Shown: piece after piece, positions 34,275-46,210 of the stretch
Position numbering within the stretch: the stretch's first letter is position 1
Layout of the letters: each line of letters begins with the position of its first letter
Origin: Knoxdaviesia capensis
Taxonomy: Eukaryota; Ascomycota; Sordariomycetes; Microascales; Gondwanamycetaceae
Assembly (NCBI GenBank): GCA_001510575.1
Contig: LNGK01000012.1
Span: 766,389 to 830,388 of the forward strand
Direction: 5' to 3'
DNA length: 64,000 nt
Program-made: the position numbers and the translations under genes
Notes under the pieces: generated by a model
The model's database searches: none
What the model saw: only the letters and a program-made list of their open reading frames with translations
What the model was told of the DNA's origin: nothing

Positions 34275-36778
34275 GCGGGTGAGGGACCCTCCAGGGACCA
34301 TTCCGACTGTCCTTTCTTGTGCTTTGCTTTGCCTTTGCTTGAATTGTGACTTTTATCTTGCTTTCTTTTTTTTTCTGGAGGAGTATTTCTGGGTTCTTTG
34401 GGATGTTTCTATGTTTAGCGGGACGCATATACAGGGACATATCAAGGGATTAAGAACAGAGTGGAATTTACCTGTCTTATGTTTGCATTTTTATCTTACT
34501 TTTATTTACTACCGTTTACTTTACTTCAAGAACTTCACCACTGTGATGTATTTCACACATGCTCACAGCGCCATCTATCTACCCGTGAAGAAATAGCCGA
34601 TGCTGAACTTGTTGCTTTCCCCTCCTTCGCCATCGACATTACCAACGTGATGGTACATGTGGAAACGCCTGACGGCCGGACTTTGAAAGCAACCTTGAAA
34701 CAGCAACAGTAGACTCTATATCTTGTCAACTGAGGAGGAGAGGAAGAGGGGCCGCAGAGCGGAGAGCCGGCACTGCGAGGCGGACTCGGGACACTTGTCG
34801 GCGGAGGAGAGAGAGAGAGGGAGCCTCACCGGACGGACCAACGGGCTGCGTGGACATACTACTAACCAACAGCTTGGTTGGCAATGTACTAGACGTTCGT
34901 GAAGTTTCTGTGATGTGTGTTCGGGAACGAACGTTGAGAGAGTAAATGGTACTTAGGGCTTTTAGGGTTATCCTCCGGGGGAAAGAAAGCGGCTCGGGGA
35001 CCAGAACTAAAGGCGAAGAAGCGAAGGAATGGAGAGTCGCATCACTAAGATGCACTAAACAGAGCGCGTGAAAAAAAAAAGTCGTAGTAGTAAGAGCGAG
35101 ATACGCGAGGATGGGAGTTGAGCTGGATCAATAGCCTCGGTGAATTCCAGAAAGAGGGGGAAGTACAAAGACAGAGCGGGGGAGGGACATCAGACAGAGA
35201 TAACTGACAGGACCCAGACAGCGTCTTGTTAGCTGAACATTTTTCGTGCTTTTTTTCCCCATGGGGGAATTTCAAAAAGAGGGTTCTGTGGGTATGCTGG
35301 GATCCTGGTTGGGTGCACTGCGTATTATCTCCCCTGGTTTTTGTGTTTTGAGAGAGGGGGGCCCGGCGCCGATGGGGCTGGTCGGAGTTCGGCAGTTGGT
35401 TTTTGCGTGGAGGATTGGTTTCGCAGCGAGTGTTACTGGCTGGACGATGGATGGCTTCTTGGGGAATGCCGATCGAGACCGTTTCTGAAGGTCTTGGGGG
35501 ACTTGCTCGGAGTTTCGAGCAGCAAGGATGAGTGAACGAGAGGTCTTCCACAGTAATAGAGATCATCGTCTTGAATATAATCCTGAAGCCCTCCTTTTCT
35601 GCAAGAATCTGAGCGTCTCTGTGGGAGAAAGCCGCTGGTCGCGGAGGCACCGGCCGACCATGCCAACATGCATCATGTTACAAAGCCTGAACCGTCTCTC
35701 TCCGCAGCTGTTCGCATTGCCGGTCCGGGCAGCCCGCAGGTTTGCCGGTTATATGAGAAGCGCTTCCCCTCCTCCCCCGCGTTTGCAGGGGAACCCAACC
35801 CAGGGCTGGCGAGCTAGCCAGTACAGACGAGCCCTATAAGCCTGCCAACCCCGGTCCTTCACAACCAGTCCCTGAGATGGACGGATTCTTCATCGATGGT
35901 CATGGACGTCATGCCCGCACATCCAACAGCGCTGGGTCCTGTCCACGTAGAGAGTCCTTGGTAAATGCAGTCAAATGACTATCCCCGGCCTGATGCACAC
36001 AAGTGCTGGACACGTCGAAGTTCCCCCGCGCTTCCCAGCATGCCGTCGCATCGAACGTCTCATTAAACAGCATACTGGCCCACGTCGAAACTAACTCGCG
36101 TCCGTGTTAGTGGTGGCCGCCCATGCATTGCCGAACCCTCCAGGCCGGCACCAACTAACTCCTCCCCCAGGCCATCTGCGTTCTAGGGGCGGAGACCAGC
36201 GATGCATTTCCCCAGGGACCGGACTCTGCTTCTATTGCTACTGGGACTCATCACTGGTACCGCAGACAACCTCAGAGAATTCCGTCTAGTGCGTTTTACC
36301 CTCACGACAGTCTCCCCATTATTCTGACCACTGCCCTGATGTTGAAGAGGAGGGGTCGGCTTGAACGTTTTGCCTGTCAGGGTGTTAGTGGTATAGCCGA
36401 AGGCTGGAGTTCAAATATCCGCGTCCGCGTCCACTGAGGGTAAAGGTTTCTGGAGAGGCTCTGCTTTCTGGTTCTGTTGAATAAACCTGTGGCCTTTTTT
36501 TTGTTGCTTTCTTTTTTTTTTCTCTTGGTTGTATCTTTTCATTCGTTTTGTCTTTTCCTGTTCTGTCACATTCAATCGATTTGACGGAGACCGGCTAGTT
36601 CTGATTTTCTATACGGGCTGTCTGAGCACTGGTGACAGACGACTACCAACTGCCTCTCTCTTTCGGTATCGTGTCTTTTCTTGAAGTTGACATTACTTGT
36701 ACCGACAAGATATCGCGGGGAGTCAGCCGTGTAGATCTTTCGTGTTTTCTTTACTACCTACCCCACATACCGCTCACC
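34275..36778. other. Intergenic region between the FAD monooxygenase and the P450
   Basis: This is 2.5 kb without a supportable gene. The 3' UTR of the monooxygenase likely ends in the T-rich stretch near 34,360-34,520. A telobox-like TTAGGGTTA is at 34962-34970. Positions 35,600-36,300 are GC-richer and contain ORFs of up to about 100 codons with no recognisable motif. Positions 36,490-36,560 are T/C-rich and probably belong to the P450 leader. Confidence 0.4.
34962..34970 (+). promoter_or_regulatory. Single telobox-like TTAGGGTTA
   Basis: One copy lies in the gap between the FAD monooxygenase and the P450, 1.8 kb upstream of the P450. A second partial TTAGGG begins nine bases before it. 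On its own this is weak evidence. Confidence 0.2.
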
Positions 36779-38661
36779 ATGATTACCGACCAAATCATCG
36801 AGCACGGCTCGAAATTCGCGGCCGAGGCTGTGACCTTCGCCAAAGCCCAGGACCCGTTGACCGTGGTCAAACTGGTTGCCACCTTTGCCGGCCTTTTGCT
36901 GCTGCTGGACTACAGCCGCATGCTCTACTTGAGATGGAAGATGGTGGGTTGATCTCCGGCTCTTGAGGATCGCGCGCGCATGAACGAGATGGAAGAATAT
37001 AGTAACTAACTCGCCCGCACATACAGCCCCCCGGACCTTTCCCGTGGCCGATCATCGGAAACACCTTCTCGCTGCCCAAGCACAAGCCGTGGCTGTACTT
37101 TGAGAAGCTGTCAGAGAAGTACAACGCTCCGCTAATCACCTTCTGGATCGGCCGGTAAGTTCAGTCTGACACCTGCCTGTGTTCTTCCTCCCCGTCGAAC
37201 CACTTTACTGACCGCATCTGCAGCAACCCCACCGTCTGGATCAACGACGCCTGGACCGCCTCGGAACTGTTCGACAAGCGCGCCGGAATCTACTCCAGCC
37301 GGCCGCGCATGGTGGTGTTCGCCGAGCTGGGCCCCGGCCAGGACAACCTGGTCAACATGTACACGGTGACGCCGGAGCAGCGCGAGCGGTGGCGCGTGCA
37401 CCGCAAGCTGATCCACCACGCCGTCGGCGTGCAGGCCGTGCGCAAGTACCGCAGCTTCCAGAACGACGAGAGCCGCCTGGTGGCCCAGGACCTGCTGACC
37501 CACCCAGCCGACTACGTCAAGAACTTCGAGCGCTACGCCACCAGCGTCGTCAGCATCATCGGCTTCGGCCGCCGCGTGCCCAGCTGGGACGACCCCATCA
37601 TCACCGAGGTCATCGCCACCATGCACCTTGCCGCCGACCTCAACGTGCCCGGCAAGTCCATGCCCATGCTCATGGAGACCTTCCCCATCCTCGCCCGCCT
37701 GCCCGACATCATCGCCCCGTGGAAGCGCGGCATGGGCAAGAAGCGCGGCGCCAACTTCTTCTTCGCCCTGTCCGACGAGGCCGCCAACCAGCAGCCGCAC
37801 CACGAGGAGTCGTTCTCCAAGTTCCTGTTCAACGAGCGCGAGAAGTACGCCCTCCGCCAGGAGGAGATTGCCGCCCTCTCCGGAAACCTGTTCGGCGCCG
37901 GCTCCGACACCTCGTCGTCCACCCTGATCACCTTCGTGCTCGCCTGCTGCGCCTTCCCCGAGACCCTGCCCGCCGCCTGGGAGGAGCTGGACCGCGTCGT
38001 CGGCCCCAACCGCTCGCCCCACTTCGACGACGAGGCCAACATGCCGTACATCCGCGCCTTCGTCAAGGAGGTGTTCCGCTGGCGCTCGGTCGCCATCATC
38101 GGCGGCCAGCCGCACGCCCCGACCCAGGACGACTACTACAAGGGCTACCTGATCCCCAGCAAGACCTGGGTGCAGGGCAACGTGTGGGCCATCCACCACA
38201 ACGCGCGCGAGTTCCCCGAGCCCGACCGCTTCAACCCCGGCCGCTTCCTGGCCGGCAACCCCGCCGCCCGCGACTTCCCCAACGACAAGGGCTACATGAC
38301 CTTTGGCTGGGGCCGCCGCGTGTGCTCCGGCCAGGCCCTGGCCGAGCAGGGCACCTGGGTCACCATTGCGCGCATCCTGTGGGCCTTCCGCATCGAGAAG
38401 AAGCGGCGCCCCGACGGCAGCTTCATCCCCGTCGACATCAACGCCTACACCAACGGCCTCAACATGCGGCCCGAGCCGTTCGAGTGCGAGTTCATCCCGC
38501 GCAGCGCCGAGATCCGCGCCACCGTCGAGCGCGAGGCTCGCCAGGCCCGCCTGGATCTCGAGCAGTATGCTGGTGAGACCAAGTACCGCATGTCGACCTT
38601 CTACGAGCGTCCCGCGCTTGCATTGGACAAGTACGGCTCGGAGAATGAAAAGAAGGTATAA
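36779..38661 (+). CDS. Cytochrome P450 monooxygenase (microsomal, class E)
   Basis: Exons 36779-36943, 37027-37154 and 37224-38661 encode about 576 aa. The N-terminal anchor is hydrophobic (LVATFAGLLLLLDY) and is followed by the proline-rich hinge PPGPFPWPIIGN, created at the first splice. The I-helix motif is GAGSDTSSST, the K-helix ExxR is in VKEVFRWRSV, and the PERF-like motif is EPDRFNPGRF. The heme loop is FGWGRRVCSG with the Cys ligand near residue 465. All expected residues are present. About 50 residues extend beyond the normal end (after CEFIPRS), charged and rich in Arg and Glu, of unknown role. The ATG was chosen because the in-frame stretch upstream has no other ATG. Third codon positions are nearly all G or C. 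It is the third oxidoreductase of the local group; family and substrate are unassigned. Confidence 0.93.
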
Positions 38662-39273
38662 AGACACTCACCTTCTAATGGAGGTTAGGCCATGGACAGG
38701 CGGGAGTTGAAAACAAGAAAGACTGGCTGGTTGAGTTTGAGGAACTTGGCGCAATGTATTTCTTTTTGTTTCCCGGTACCATATCGTCGATAACGGGGGG
38801 GTTCGAGCGGCATTAAGGGGCATCGGTTCTTCGTGTTTCTATCTGGTGCTTCATCACATTTCGGGTTTTCGCTTCTTTTCTGGTTTAGAGTTTGAGAGTA
38901 ATCGTACATTCTAGTTTCATAGTTCGTTCGTTGATACACGTTTATCCCCGGCACCCGTCCTCCACTGACTGAATATACATGTTGAAGCGAATGGGAAAAC
39001 CAAAAGTCAAATAAACAAGAAAGAAGACACAGCCACATATGTACAAGAAAGTGTATGATTATGATGGGTCTCGATAGTGTGAGACAGGATGAAGAAAGAC
39101 TAACAAAAAATATCTGGTATCCATGGTATCGTAGATATATATATAAGAAAGGAGGACGAGAGACATGACGATGGAAAGAGTGTGAGAAAACACACAAGCC
39201 GCTCTCTAAAAAAAGTTCGAACTCGGCAATAGACCAAAACAGAAGAAAGAAAAATGACAATCTTGGGAGTTTC
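38662..39273. other. Convergent intergenic region between the P450 and CSC1 genes
   Basis: This is 612 bp holding both 3' untranslated regions. It contains no recognisable gene. An AT-rich stretch with short TA repeats is at about 39,130-39,145. Confidence 0.5.
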
Positions 39274-42187
39274 TTATTCACGCCATATGTGCGTATCTCC
39301 TAGGCTCATATTACTCTCCGACCGACTCGGGGATGTGGTGTCACGGCCAAACAGACCGGCTTCGTCCTCAATGATGCCGGGCGCACCACCGTTGAACATG
39401 TCGTTCGAAGTTTCGGGGTCCCAGCCGATCGCGGATGCGCCCACCGGGGGCAGTGGCGGGGGATCGTCGTAGATCCACGGCTGCTCTAGTGGTATCATCA
39501 GGCTGGGGTTGATGAAGCGGGCGCCCCGCTCACGCTCCTCATCGAGGGTGCTACCACGGCGCAATAGGCTTCCGCGCGCCAGCCGCTGCGATGACGGTAG
39601 AGATACCGATGACGATGAAGATAGCGGTGTGGATGTATTCGTCGGGAGGACCGGAGCGGCATCCCCTGACGCAGAAATAATCGTACCGAAGACGCCGTCA
39701 AGCGCCGCGGCATCCTCGGCATCAACATCATCAGTGGCGCGAATGCTGCGCAGTGCGATGAATTTGGTCAAGGGCACATAGCGGCGCTGGAAGTAGAAGG
39801 CGTACCATATAGTGACGATGTACAGTGGAGAGAGCAGCGAGGACAGCACCCAAGAGCCCAGCAGACCGATCACGCCAGCCATGACAATTTGGAACATGAT
39901 AAGGCCCAGAACGATGCGGAAGCAGATGAGGCGCCAAGCACCGCCGGTGGCATGCTGGGGCTGGTCCATGGCATACAGGAGTTGGTATTTGTAGGTGAAG
40001 TAGCTGGCGACGAAGAAAATGACACCAAAGAAGAGAACAAGAGATCCCGCGGGTAGGATGCTGTACACGACACAAAGGATGAAGATCAAGAGTGCCGTAG
40101 GGAGGTAGTATCCGTAGCTGAAGACCGGGGGCCGGCGCATCTCCGAAAAGTCGCGCGGCGATTTGGCGCGGATGCGCGACCAGATGAAGAAGAACACACC
40201 ACCAGGTTCAAGCAGACGGAAGGGCGCTAGCCCGATTCCCTGGAGCATGATGAATCCTGTGTAGAAGCTACTGAGCTTCTGGATGGCTCCGGCAAGGATC
40301 TGGCTGGCCAGGCTGATGTCACCGAGGGCCCGGCGGAGATTAACCAAGAACTCGGAGAATGATCCAGCAAACGTGATGATGAAGAACACGTTGAAGAACG
40401 TGAAGAAGAAGTTCTTGGACACGATGGAAAGTTCGACATCTCCGCGCGAGATCATGCCCTGGCGGTAGGAAAGGTACTCATACAAAAACGGAACGAGCGA
40501 GTTGAGAATCGTCACAACAACCAGAGGGATACCGGACTGGAGTGCCGTTCCAAAGACAGAGTGGCCCTCAATAAGCTTGGCGAGAGCGGGCCAGATCTTC
40601 CTGATAGTACAAATACTCAGGAACGAGGCAACAATGGTGGAGATAGCGAGCCAGAACACACTGAGAATACCGATGATGCTTGTAACAAACCACGACTTCG
40701 CTCGGCGGTTCACGCGCGGAGCATAGGTGTTGTGCCAAACAACATCAGACGGAGACGGCGCAGGCTGAGTCAGGAGAAAACCAGGCCGGGGATCGAGCAG
40801 AGCTTGAATGGCCATCTGGCATGACGCGATCGAATCCATGGTGACAAACGCAAGATCCGCGGCATTGTACTTGGCGCGGCGAGCTTCGACAATCTTCTCA
40901 TCAAGCCGGCGCAGCTTCTCCTCGTGGTAGTCAATGGCATCCATTTGCTTGCTGCGAAGATGAAGGAAGCCGTACCAGACAAGAATCTGGGGACGATCCT
41001 TGCCATAGTCGTCGGACTCGACGTGGTTGGGCTGAACAAGGGGCTCTTCGGGGCCGTTCGTAAACAGTGGTTCAGAGAGATCAGCGCTAGGGCTTGGGGG
41101 GAGATCCAGGCGCTCCACATCAGGGACGAGGACGTTGTCGTCGTCGTTAATATCGTGCGTGCCATTAAGAGCAGATGTGAAGAGCGGGGTTGGGCGCTTG
41201 TCACGTCGTGAGCGGAAGATGCTCCAGTTTCTCTCCAGCTGTCGCAAATGGTAGTCGCGGCGCTGGATCAGGCGGTCGAGAGGGGCCCAGTTTCGGCAGA
41301 TAGTTACGCTAACAGCGCGACCGATACCCAACTTCTCGATGAGGTGCTTGATTTTCTCCTCCGACCTTAATTCCTTGGGGATTCCAGAAATACGAAAGGT
41401 GCGGTCGGTAATGGTTGACTGGGTACCCAGGTAAATCTGGCGCAAACGCAGAACCCGGTGGGTTTCCCGGTTCACGACAAAGATGATGAGGAAAGTGAAG
41501 AAGTAGGTGAAGATCAGGTACGCCCAGATGAAGCTTTTGTTTTTGGTGATGGGATTGCCAACCATATCAACCACCATCTCATCGTCGCCTCCGTCGTCGC
41601 CGTCGTCTCCGGTGCCGTTGTTGGGTGGGGGATAATGCCACGGAAGATCCCCAGGCCTGAAGGTTTGGTTGATTGGTAGAAGGACAGCAAAGGCGAAGAG
41701 GAACATTATCGAGAAAAGCTTCGCCGACATTTTGAAGAAGTTGAGGAACACAAAGGCGTCAAGGCCGGCCGAAGCCAGGACCTGCTCGTCGGTTATACGG
41801 TACAGCGAGACAGTCCATCCGAGAAACGATTTGTATAGGGTCGGGAGACCAATATTCGGGTTCGCTCGGCGTTTGCGCGCGGAGTATAGTGTCGACCATT
41901 TTGTACGAAGAACCTAGTTGAAGAGAAGAGACAATGACTGTGTTAGACGATCTATCCTGCAGCGCCAACCTTGTGAGTGAGTACAGAGGAACACAGACAC
42001 AGAACGCAATAAAGCTAGGTAGTCCAATAGCTACTGATATTATACCAAAAAGAACCAGACTGCGCCCATAGTCAGGTTGGACGTATATCTTGCCGTCGCA
42101 AATATCATCCTGATCATCGCCGGGAGCAAACATCGACCCGGGGCTGTTGGGGGACAGCCACCGGGGCGAAAGGAGCATACTCGACAT
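39274..42187 (-). CDS. CSC1/DUF221 family (OSCA/TMEM63-like) calcium-permeable stress-gated channel
   Basis: Exons 41999-42187 and 39274-41913 encode about 942 aa. The family forms mechanosensitive or osmosensitive cation channels in the plasma membrane or endomembranes; fungal members include Csc1, Rsn1 and Phm7. The first exon contains the first membrane segment (LVLFGIISVAIGLPSFIAFC). After splicing come VLRTKWSTLYSARKRR and ASAGLDAFVFLNFFKM, the family's N-terminal signature. The large cytosolic domain (TDRTFRISGIPKELRSEEKI through AFVTMDSIASCQMA) precedes the 7TM core with NTYAPRVNRRAKSW and LLPLL-like helices. The C-terminal tail after PLTKFIALRSIRATDD is Ser-rich and probably cytosolic. 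The intron 41914-41998 has a weak GTCTGT donor but a good CTAAC branch and TAG acceptor, and homology across the join supports it. Confidence 0.9.
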
Positions 42188-43332
42188 TTGCGGGTTCAAG
42201 GCAGTGTGTATGCCGGATACAGACTCCCACCCTCGTAGGAGTGGCTCGTGGTCGTTGCGTTGTTGATTGTCAGATCTATTGAGGCTGTGGGAGATATTTT
42301 CGGACTAGGGTCTGCGATATTAAACGGGACGGCGTCTTGCAGCTGGAATAGCAAGAGCTTGATAGCAACGAGACGGAAAGATCAGGATTTGAGATATGCG
42401 AAGTCCTCGCAGTCAGGAGCACTGTGAGAAGTCGAGAGGAAGCTTGCGCAAACAGTTGCCACTGAAGATCAGGCAACCCTGCGTGGGAAGAGAGGCACAG
42501 TTTTAGAAGCACACGGTTGGCGATTCCGAGAAAACAGAGGTGAGAGAGACACACAGAAAGCAGTGCGTCCAACAGCGAAATCAGATTAATCTAAGTGTAA
42601 AAATACCAAAAGAAGAAAATGAGTGTAAGGAGAAACAAGATCTCCAGGAAACAGCGGGCCAAAAAATCGACGATGGGATGCTATTTTCAGATATCTCGTG
42701 ACACTTGAGAGACAAGATTCATTCACGAAGAAAGAAGTGGGAAGGGAAACAGAAGGGAAGTAAGTGACCGAAAATCGATAAATTGAATGACGCTTTTGGA
42801 GAGCTCACACAACTGGCAGTAACAGGGGTTTGGAAGGAACAATGCACAGTTTATGCAGACTCAGGCACTTTCCCACGGTTACTTCACGCGGAATTATACC
42901 ACAAATCCCAGCTCTTAAGTATCGATGCACATGATGAGTGAGCTTTTGACGCCGCGTGTCACGGCTGGAAACGGCGCATGCCGACGGATTGGGCCGGATC
43001 AGGCTTGTTAGGGTTGATGCACAACTTGGAGTGCCTGGCAAAATTGAGGATGGCGGGGTGGAAGATGGCATTTACAAGCCGTTGACTACATGAGACAGAA
43101 CATTGATCCCGATCGATAACTTGGGTTGGAGGAACTTGGGTCACGCCGAGAGCTTGGATCTAAATGGGTACCTCCGATACAACACACTAACAATGCAGTA
43201 CTTTTGCGAAAATAAGACAGAGAGCTTTTCCCAAACCTAAGAAATGAGAATGAAAAAAAAAAAAAAACCGAGAACATCGGTCCCTTTTGAAAAGTTTTGG
43301 TCCATTTCATTCCCTTTTTAAATTCCGGTCTT
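42188..43332. other. Intergenic region upstream of CSC1 and downstream of the aminotransferase
   Basis: This is 1.1 kb. Positions 42,540-42,780 are purine-rich on the plus strand, which is the pyrimidine-rich leader expected for the minus-strand CSC1 gene. An A13-14 run ends at about 43,266, near the 3' end of the aminotransferase. No other feature is seen. Confidence 0.45.
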
Positions 43333-44672
43333 TTACTCCTTCGCCACCTTTTTGCCGTGCTCCTCGCCGACAACAAAGTTCCACCCGAAACGATCCTCCA
43401 CTTTGCCAAGCTGGATGCCCTTGAGCTCAGCCAGCAGCTTCAAGCAAACCGGGCCGGCGTCCGGGTTGGACTCGGGGATGTAGGTCACCGTCTCAGTGGC
43501 TACGCCGTTGGCGTCCGTGGCGAGGCTCAGGCGTGCGTGTGTGCCGATCTTAGTGGCCAGCGAGCCGGCGCTCGTGGGGGAGATACGCCGGGTGATCGAG
43601 CGGATGGGCACCAGGGCGGCGGCGGTTCCGGCAGCCATGACTTCGGTCATGTTGGGAAGCTCCTCGTATTTGATCTAGAATAGAGAGTAGAGACAACATT
43701 AGAACTTGAAGGAACCCATAAAATGAAGGATTGAGGACTTACAGATCGCTTCTCAACCTTCCACCCGAAACTCCGGGCAATCTCCTGCACACTGTCGCTG
43801 GTCACACTGTCAATCACAGCCGTCGAGTCGGGGACCGCAATGGTAACATCGCCCGCCTCCAGACCGCCGGGCCCGACAGTCGCACCAACGAAGCCGCTCG
43901 TGCTGAACTCGTCGATTTCGCTGTGGGTGGCGCTGTCCAAGTGCAGGGTGATTCCGAAGCCGCCGTCGCGCGCGGCGTCGCTCCACCGAAGCACGGGCGC
44001 ATAGTTACCGCCAATCTTGGCATTTCCGGTGCCGTTGGGCGCGGCGCGGTCGAACTCGTCGAGAATGAGTCCGCGCACGGGGTGGGTGCCGTGGTACACG
44101 CCAGTCGGCATGACGAACACCGCAAACGTGTACTCGTCGGGCGGGCTAAGCGCGAGCTGCGCGCTGGAGCCGTAAAGCTGCGGGCGCACGTACATGGCCG
44201 CGCCGGTGTCGTGCGGCGGCACAAACTCGGCGTTCAGCGACACCGCCGCCAGGCATGCGTCCAGGAACATGTCGACCGGCACCGGCGGCATCGAGTCAAC
44301 CACTGCCGACCGCTGAAGGCGCAACGCGTTCTTGTTCGGCCGGAACAACTGCAGGGTCTTGTCACCCGGTGTGCGGAACGCCTTCAGGCCCTCGTACGCC
44401 TGCTGGCCGTAATTGAGCGCCGGCGCCATGCCGTGGATTCGCATGTAGGGGTCGGCGACGAACTTCAGGGGGGTCCATTGGCCGGTTTCGCGGGAGTATG
44501 TGGATTCAATGTGGCCGTTGACTGGATTTGAGAACCGGGGTTGCTGTTAGTGCCACATGCCCAAGGGAAACATTTTGGGTGTCAACGACTTCACGGACTT
44601 ACCCTCACGGACCTTGAAGCCCACATTGGACCAGTCAATCGAGCTGGTCGGCGCAGGAGGGAAAGAAGCCAT
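43333..44672 (-). CDS. Branched-chain amino acid aminotransferase-like protein (PLP class IV, BAT/TOXF type)
   Basis: Exons 44603-44672, 43743-44521 and 43333-43674 encode about 396 aa. The enzyme class moves the amino group between Leu, Ile or Val and 2-oxoglutarate using PLP. The predicted PLP lysine is in NAKIGGNYAP (about residue 192). Other class IV BCAT features are ALNYGQQAYEGLKAFR, LFRPNKNALRLQRSA, MYVRPQLYGSSAQLAL and the C-terminal NMTEVMAAGTAAALVPI. The last stretch has GTHARLSLATDANGV. The N-terminus (MASFPPAPTSSIDWSNV) has no obvious mitochondrial targeting helix, so a cytosolic form is likely. Fungal genomes carry several such paralogues; some (for example Cochliobolus TOXF) serve secondary metabolism. 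Here no synthase is close. A telobox-like motif lies about 575 bp upstream. Confidence 0.9.
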
Positions 44673-46210
44673 GACTGTAAGAGGGATATACTGCTAGACG
44701 AAGGAGGGTTGTATGGAATAGAGATTTCGGCACAAGTCTTCGAATCTTCGCATATGAGAGACAAGAGAGAAATAAAGAGACTGGAGTCTTCAATTAAATA
44801 TGAACAAGCCGGGTTTGTGAGGGACTAAAGAGGCGGCGGTTCGTGCGGTTACGGAGTGAGTCAACAAGTGACAAAGTATTGGACAGACAGGGACCCCGGG
44901 AGGCCAATTGAAGCAAACAACCCACCACTAACTCAGAGCTGCTGCCGTTTAACGTAACAAAGAGGCAACCCGGATTACAAAGTGTAAGCGTCGTGGGGAA
45001 TAGAGTATGATGTGAGCAAAGTAGTATGTAGTTGAAGGGCGTGTACGGATCTCCGTGGCAGAATCTTTCTCTGGATGGCGGAATGACAAACAAGAGAACC
45101 AGTGAATCAGGCATCGGCACCTTGATCCCACAGCGAAAAGAAGTTCCCCGGGCCGCCCTGAAGAGAAAAAAATTTCAGCCAATGTCATCCCACCAATTGG
45201 TGAGGTCATGGCCGATGTCGGCTTCGCGGGGAAACCGGGGTCTGTGTTAGGGTTTAACCTGCCTAGCGAGCAAGTTAAACGATATCTGAGTGTTGGTGGA
45301 GTTGCTCACGACCTCTGGTGATACTTCGTTCATCAACTTGAAATATTAAGCATTTCTTCAATATTTGGGAAGTTGGGTCAAACTATGTGCATGTGTAGGA
45401 ATATGAGCTTCAACACTATCTTTGCGATATCAGAACATAGAAGCAGTGACGAAGTGTGGACACCACTGGGACGAACATCAGAAAAGCAGGAATGGATGAA
45501 AAATCAACAGAAAACTGGGCTTCATATGAGATAAAATGTGCACCGTGAGGGCTATAACATGAACAGAATATAAATCGAATAGGAGATCATCAACATAAAA
45601 AGACGCAGAAACCGCAAAGAAAAAAACGAACATACAAGGACACCCGATATCCATTCAAAAGCTCTAACAGGAAAAAAACAAACGCAAGAAGAACAAGACG
45701 AAACACACATGATAAAACGCGAGCTCTCGGTACTTCATTTCCCAGGATCTTCACCGGTTTTGCTGAACAGGCTCGTAAACACAACGCAAAACGTAACAAG
45801 AGTATGAGAGTGATGCCTTCATAGAAACATGAACGCACCCAAGAGGAACAAGACGAAAAAAAAAAGAAAGCACTATCTACCTCCCAAACACATCTTTTTT
45901 TGGTTCCCAGTTCTAAATTTGGAAGGAAAATAAAAAGACCAACACACGAAGCACTCCGTTCCATGTACATCCGAACCCTATTGTTGCCGTTCAATGGCAT
46001 TTATATAGAGGTAGGGGAAGAGAGGTGGAATGAAGAGCGGCAGGAGAAAAAAAGGCGAAAAAAGGCAAACACAAAGGTAAACGCAAACGCAACAAATAGA
46101 GCATCAGCTACGAAGAGTGGGGATATTTGCAGAGAAAGCAGACGTGAGGGGAAAAGAGAAAAAGAAAGATTGGTATGATAACGATGCTGCTATCAGCAGG
46201 TGATCATCAT
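44673..46210. other. Intergenic region upstream of the aminotransferase and downstream of the trehalose-complex gene
   Basis: This is 1.5 kb. The right half (about 45,590-46,190) is A-rich on the plus strand and should carry the 3' UTR of the minus-strand trehalose-complex gene. TTAGGGTTT at 45247-45255 lies upstream of the aminotransferase. No gene is supported; the 136-aa minus-strand ORF at 45,590-46,000 is rich in Phe, Leu and Cys and is a composition artefact. Confidence 0.45.
45247..45255 (+). promoter_or_regulatory. Single telobox-like TTAGGGTTT
   Basis: One copy lies about 575 bp upstream of the branched-chain aminotransferase start. Single copies of nine bases can occur by chance; it is listed because the same motif recurs in other intergenic regions of this window. 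Confidence 0.2.

Noticed and set aside
33417..34301. A 294-codon minus-strand ORF opposite the FAD monooxygenase
   Set aside because: It is Leu/Arg-rich antisense sequence from the same GC3 effect.
36370..36430. tRNA-like sequence (GGTATAGCC followed by GAGTTCAAATATCC)
   Set aside because: The second box has an extra base compared with GGTTCAANCC and no acceptor or anticodon stem could be formed by eye.
37389..38576. A 395-codon second plus-strand frame inside the P450
   Set aside because: The translation is a run of Arg, Pro and Ala caused by high GC; it has no domain and overlaps the real frame.
37132..38667. A 511-codon minus-strand ORF opposite the P450
   Set aside because: It is the mirror of a gene with almost only G/C third positions, which removes antisense stops. 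The sense strand has the complete P450 motif set.
29214..44672. Full secondary-metabolite cluster including the aminotransferase
   Set aside because: No PKS, NRPS, terpene synthase, transporter of the MFS type or Zn2Cys6 regulator is visible, and a CSC1 channel gene lies between the trio and the aminotransferase.
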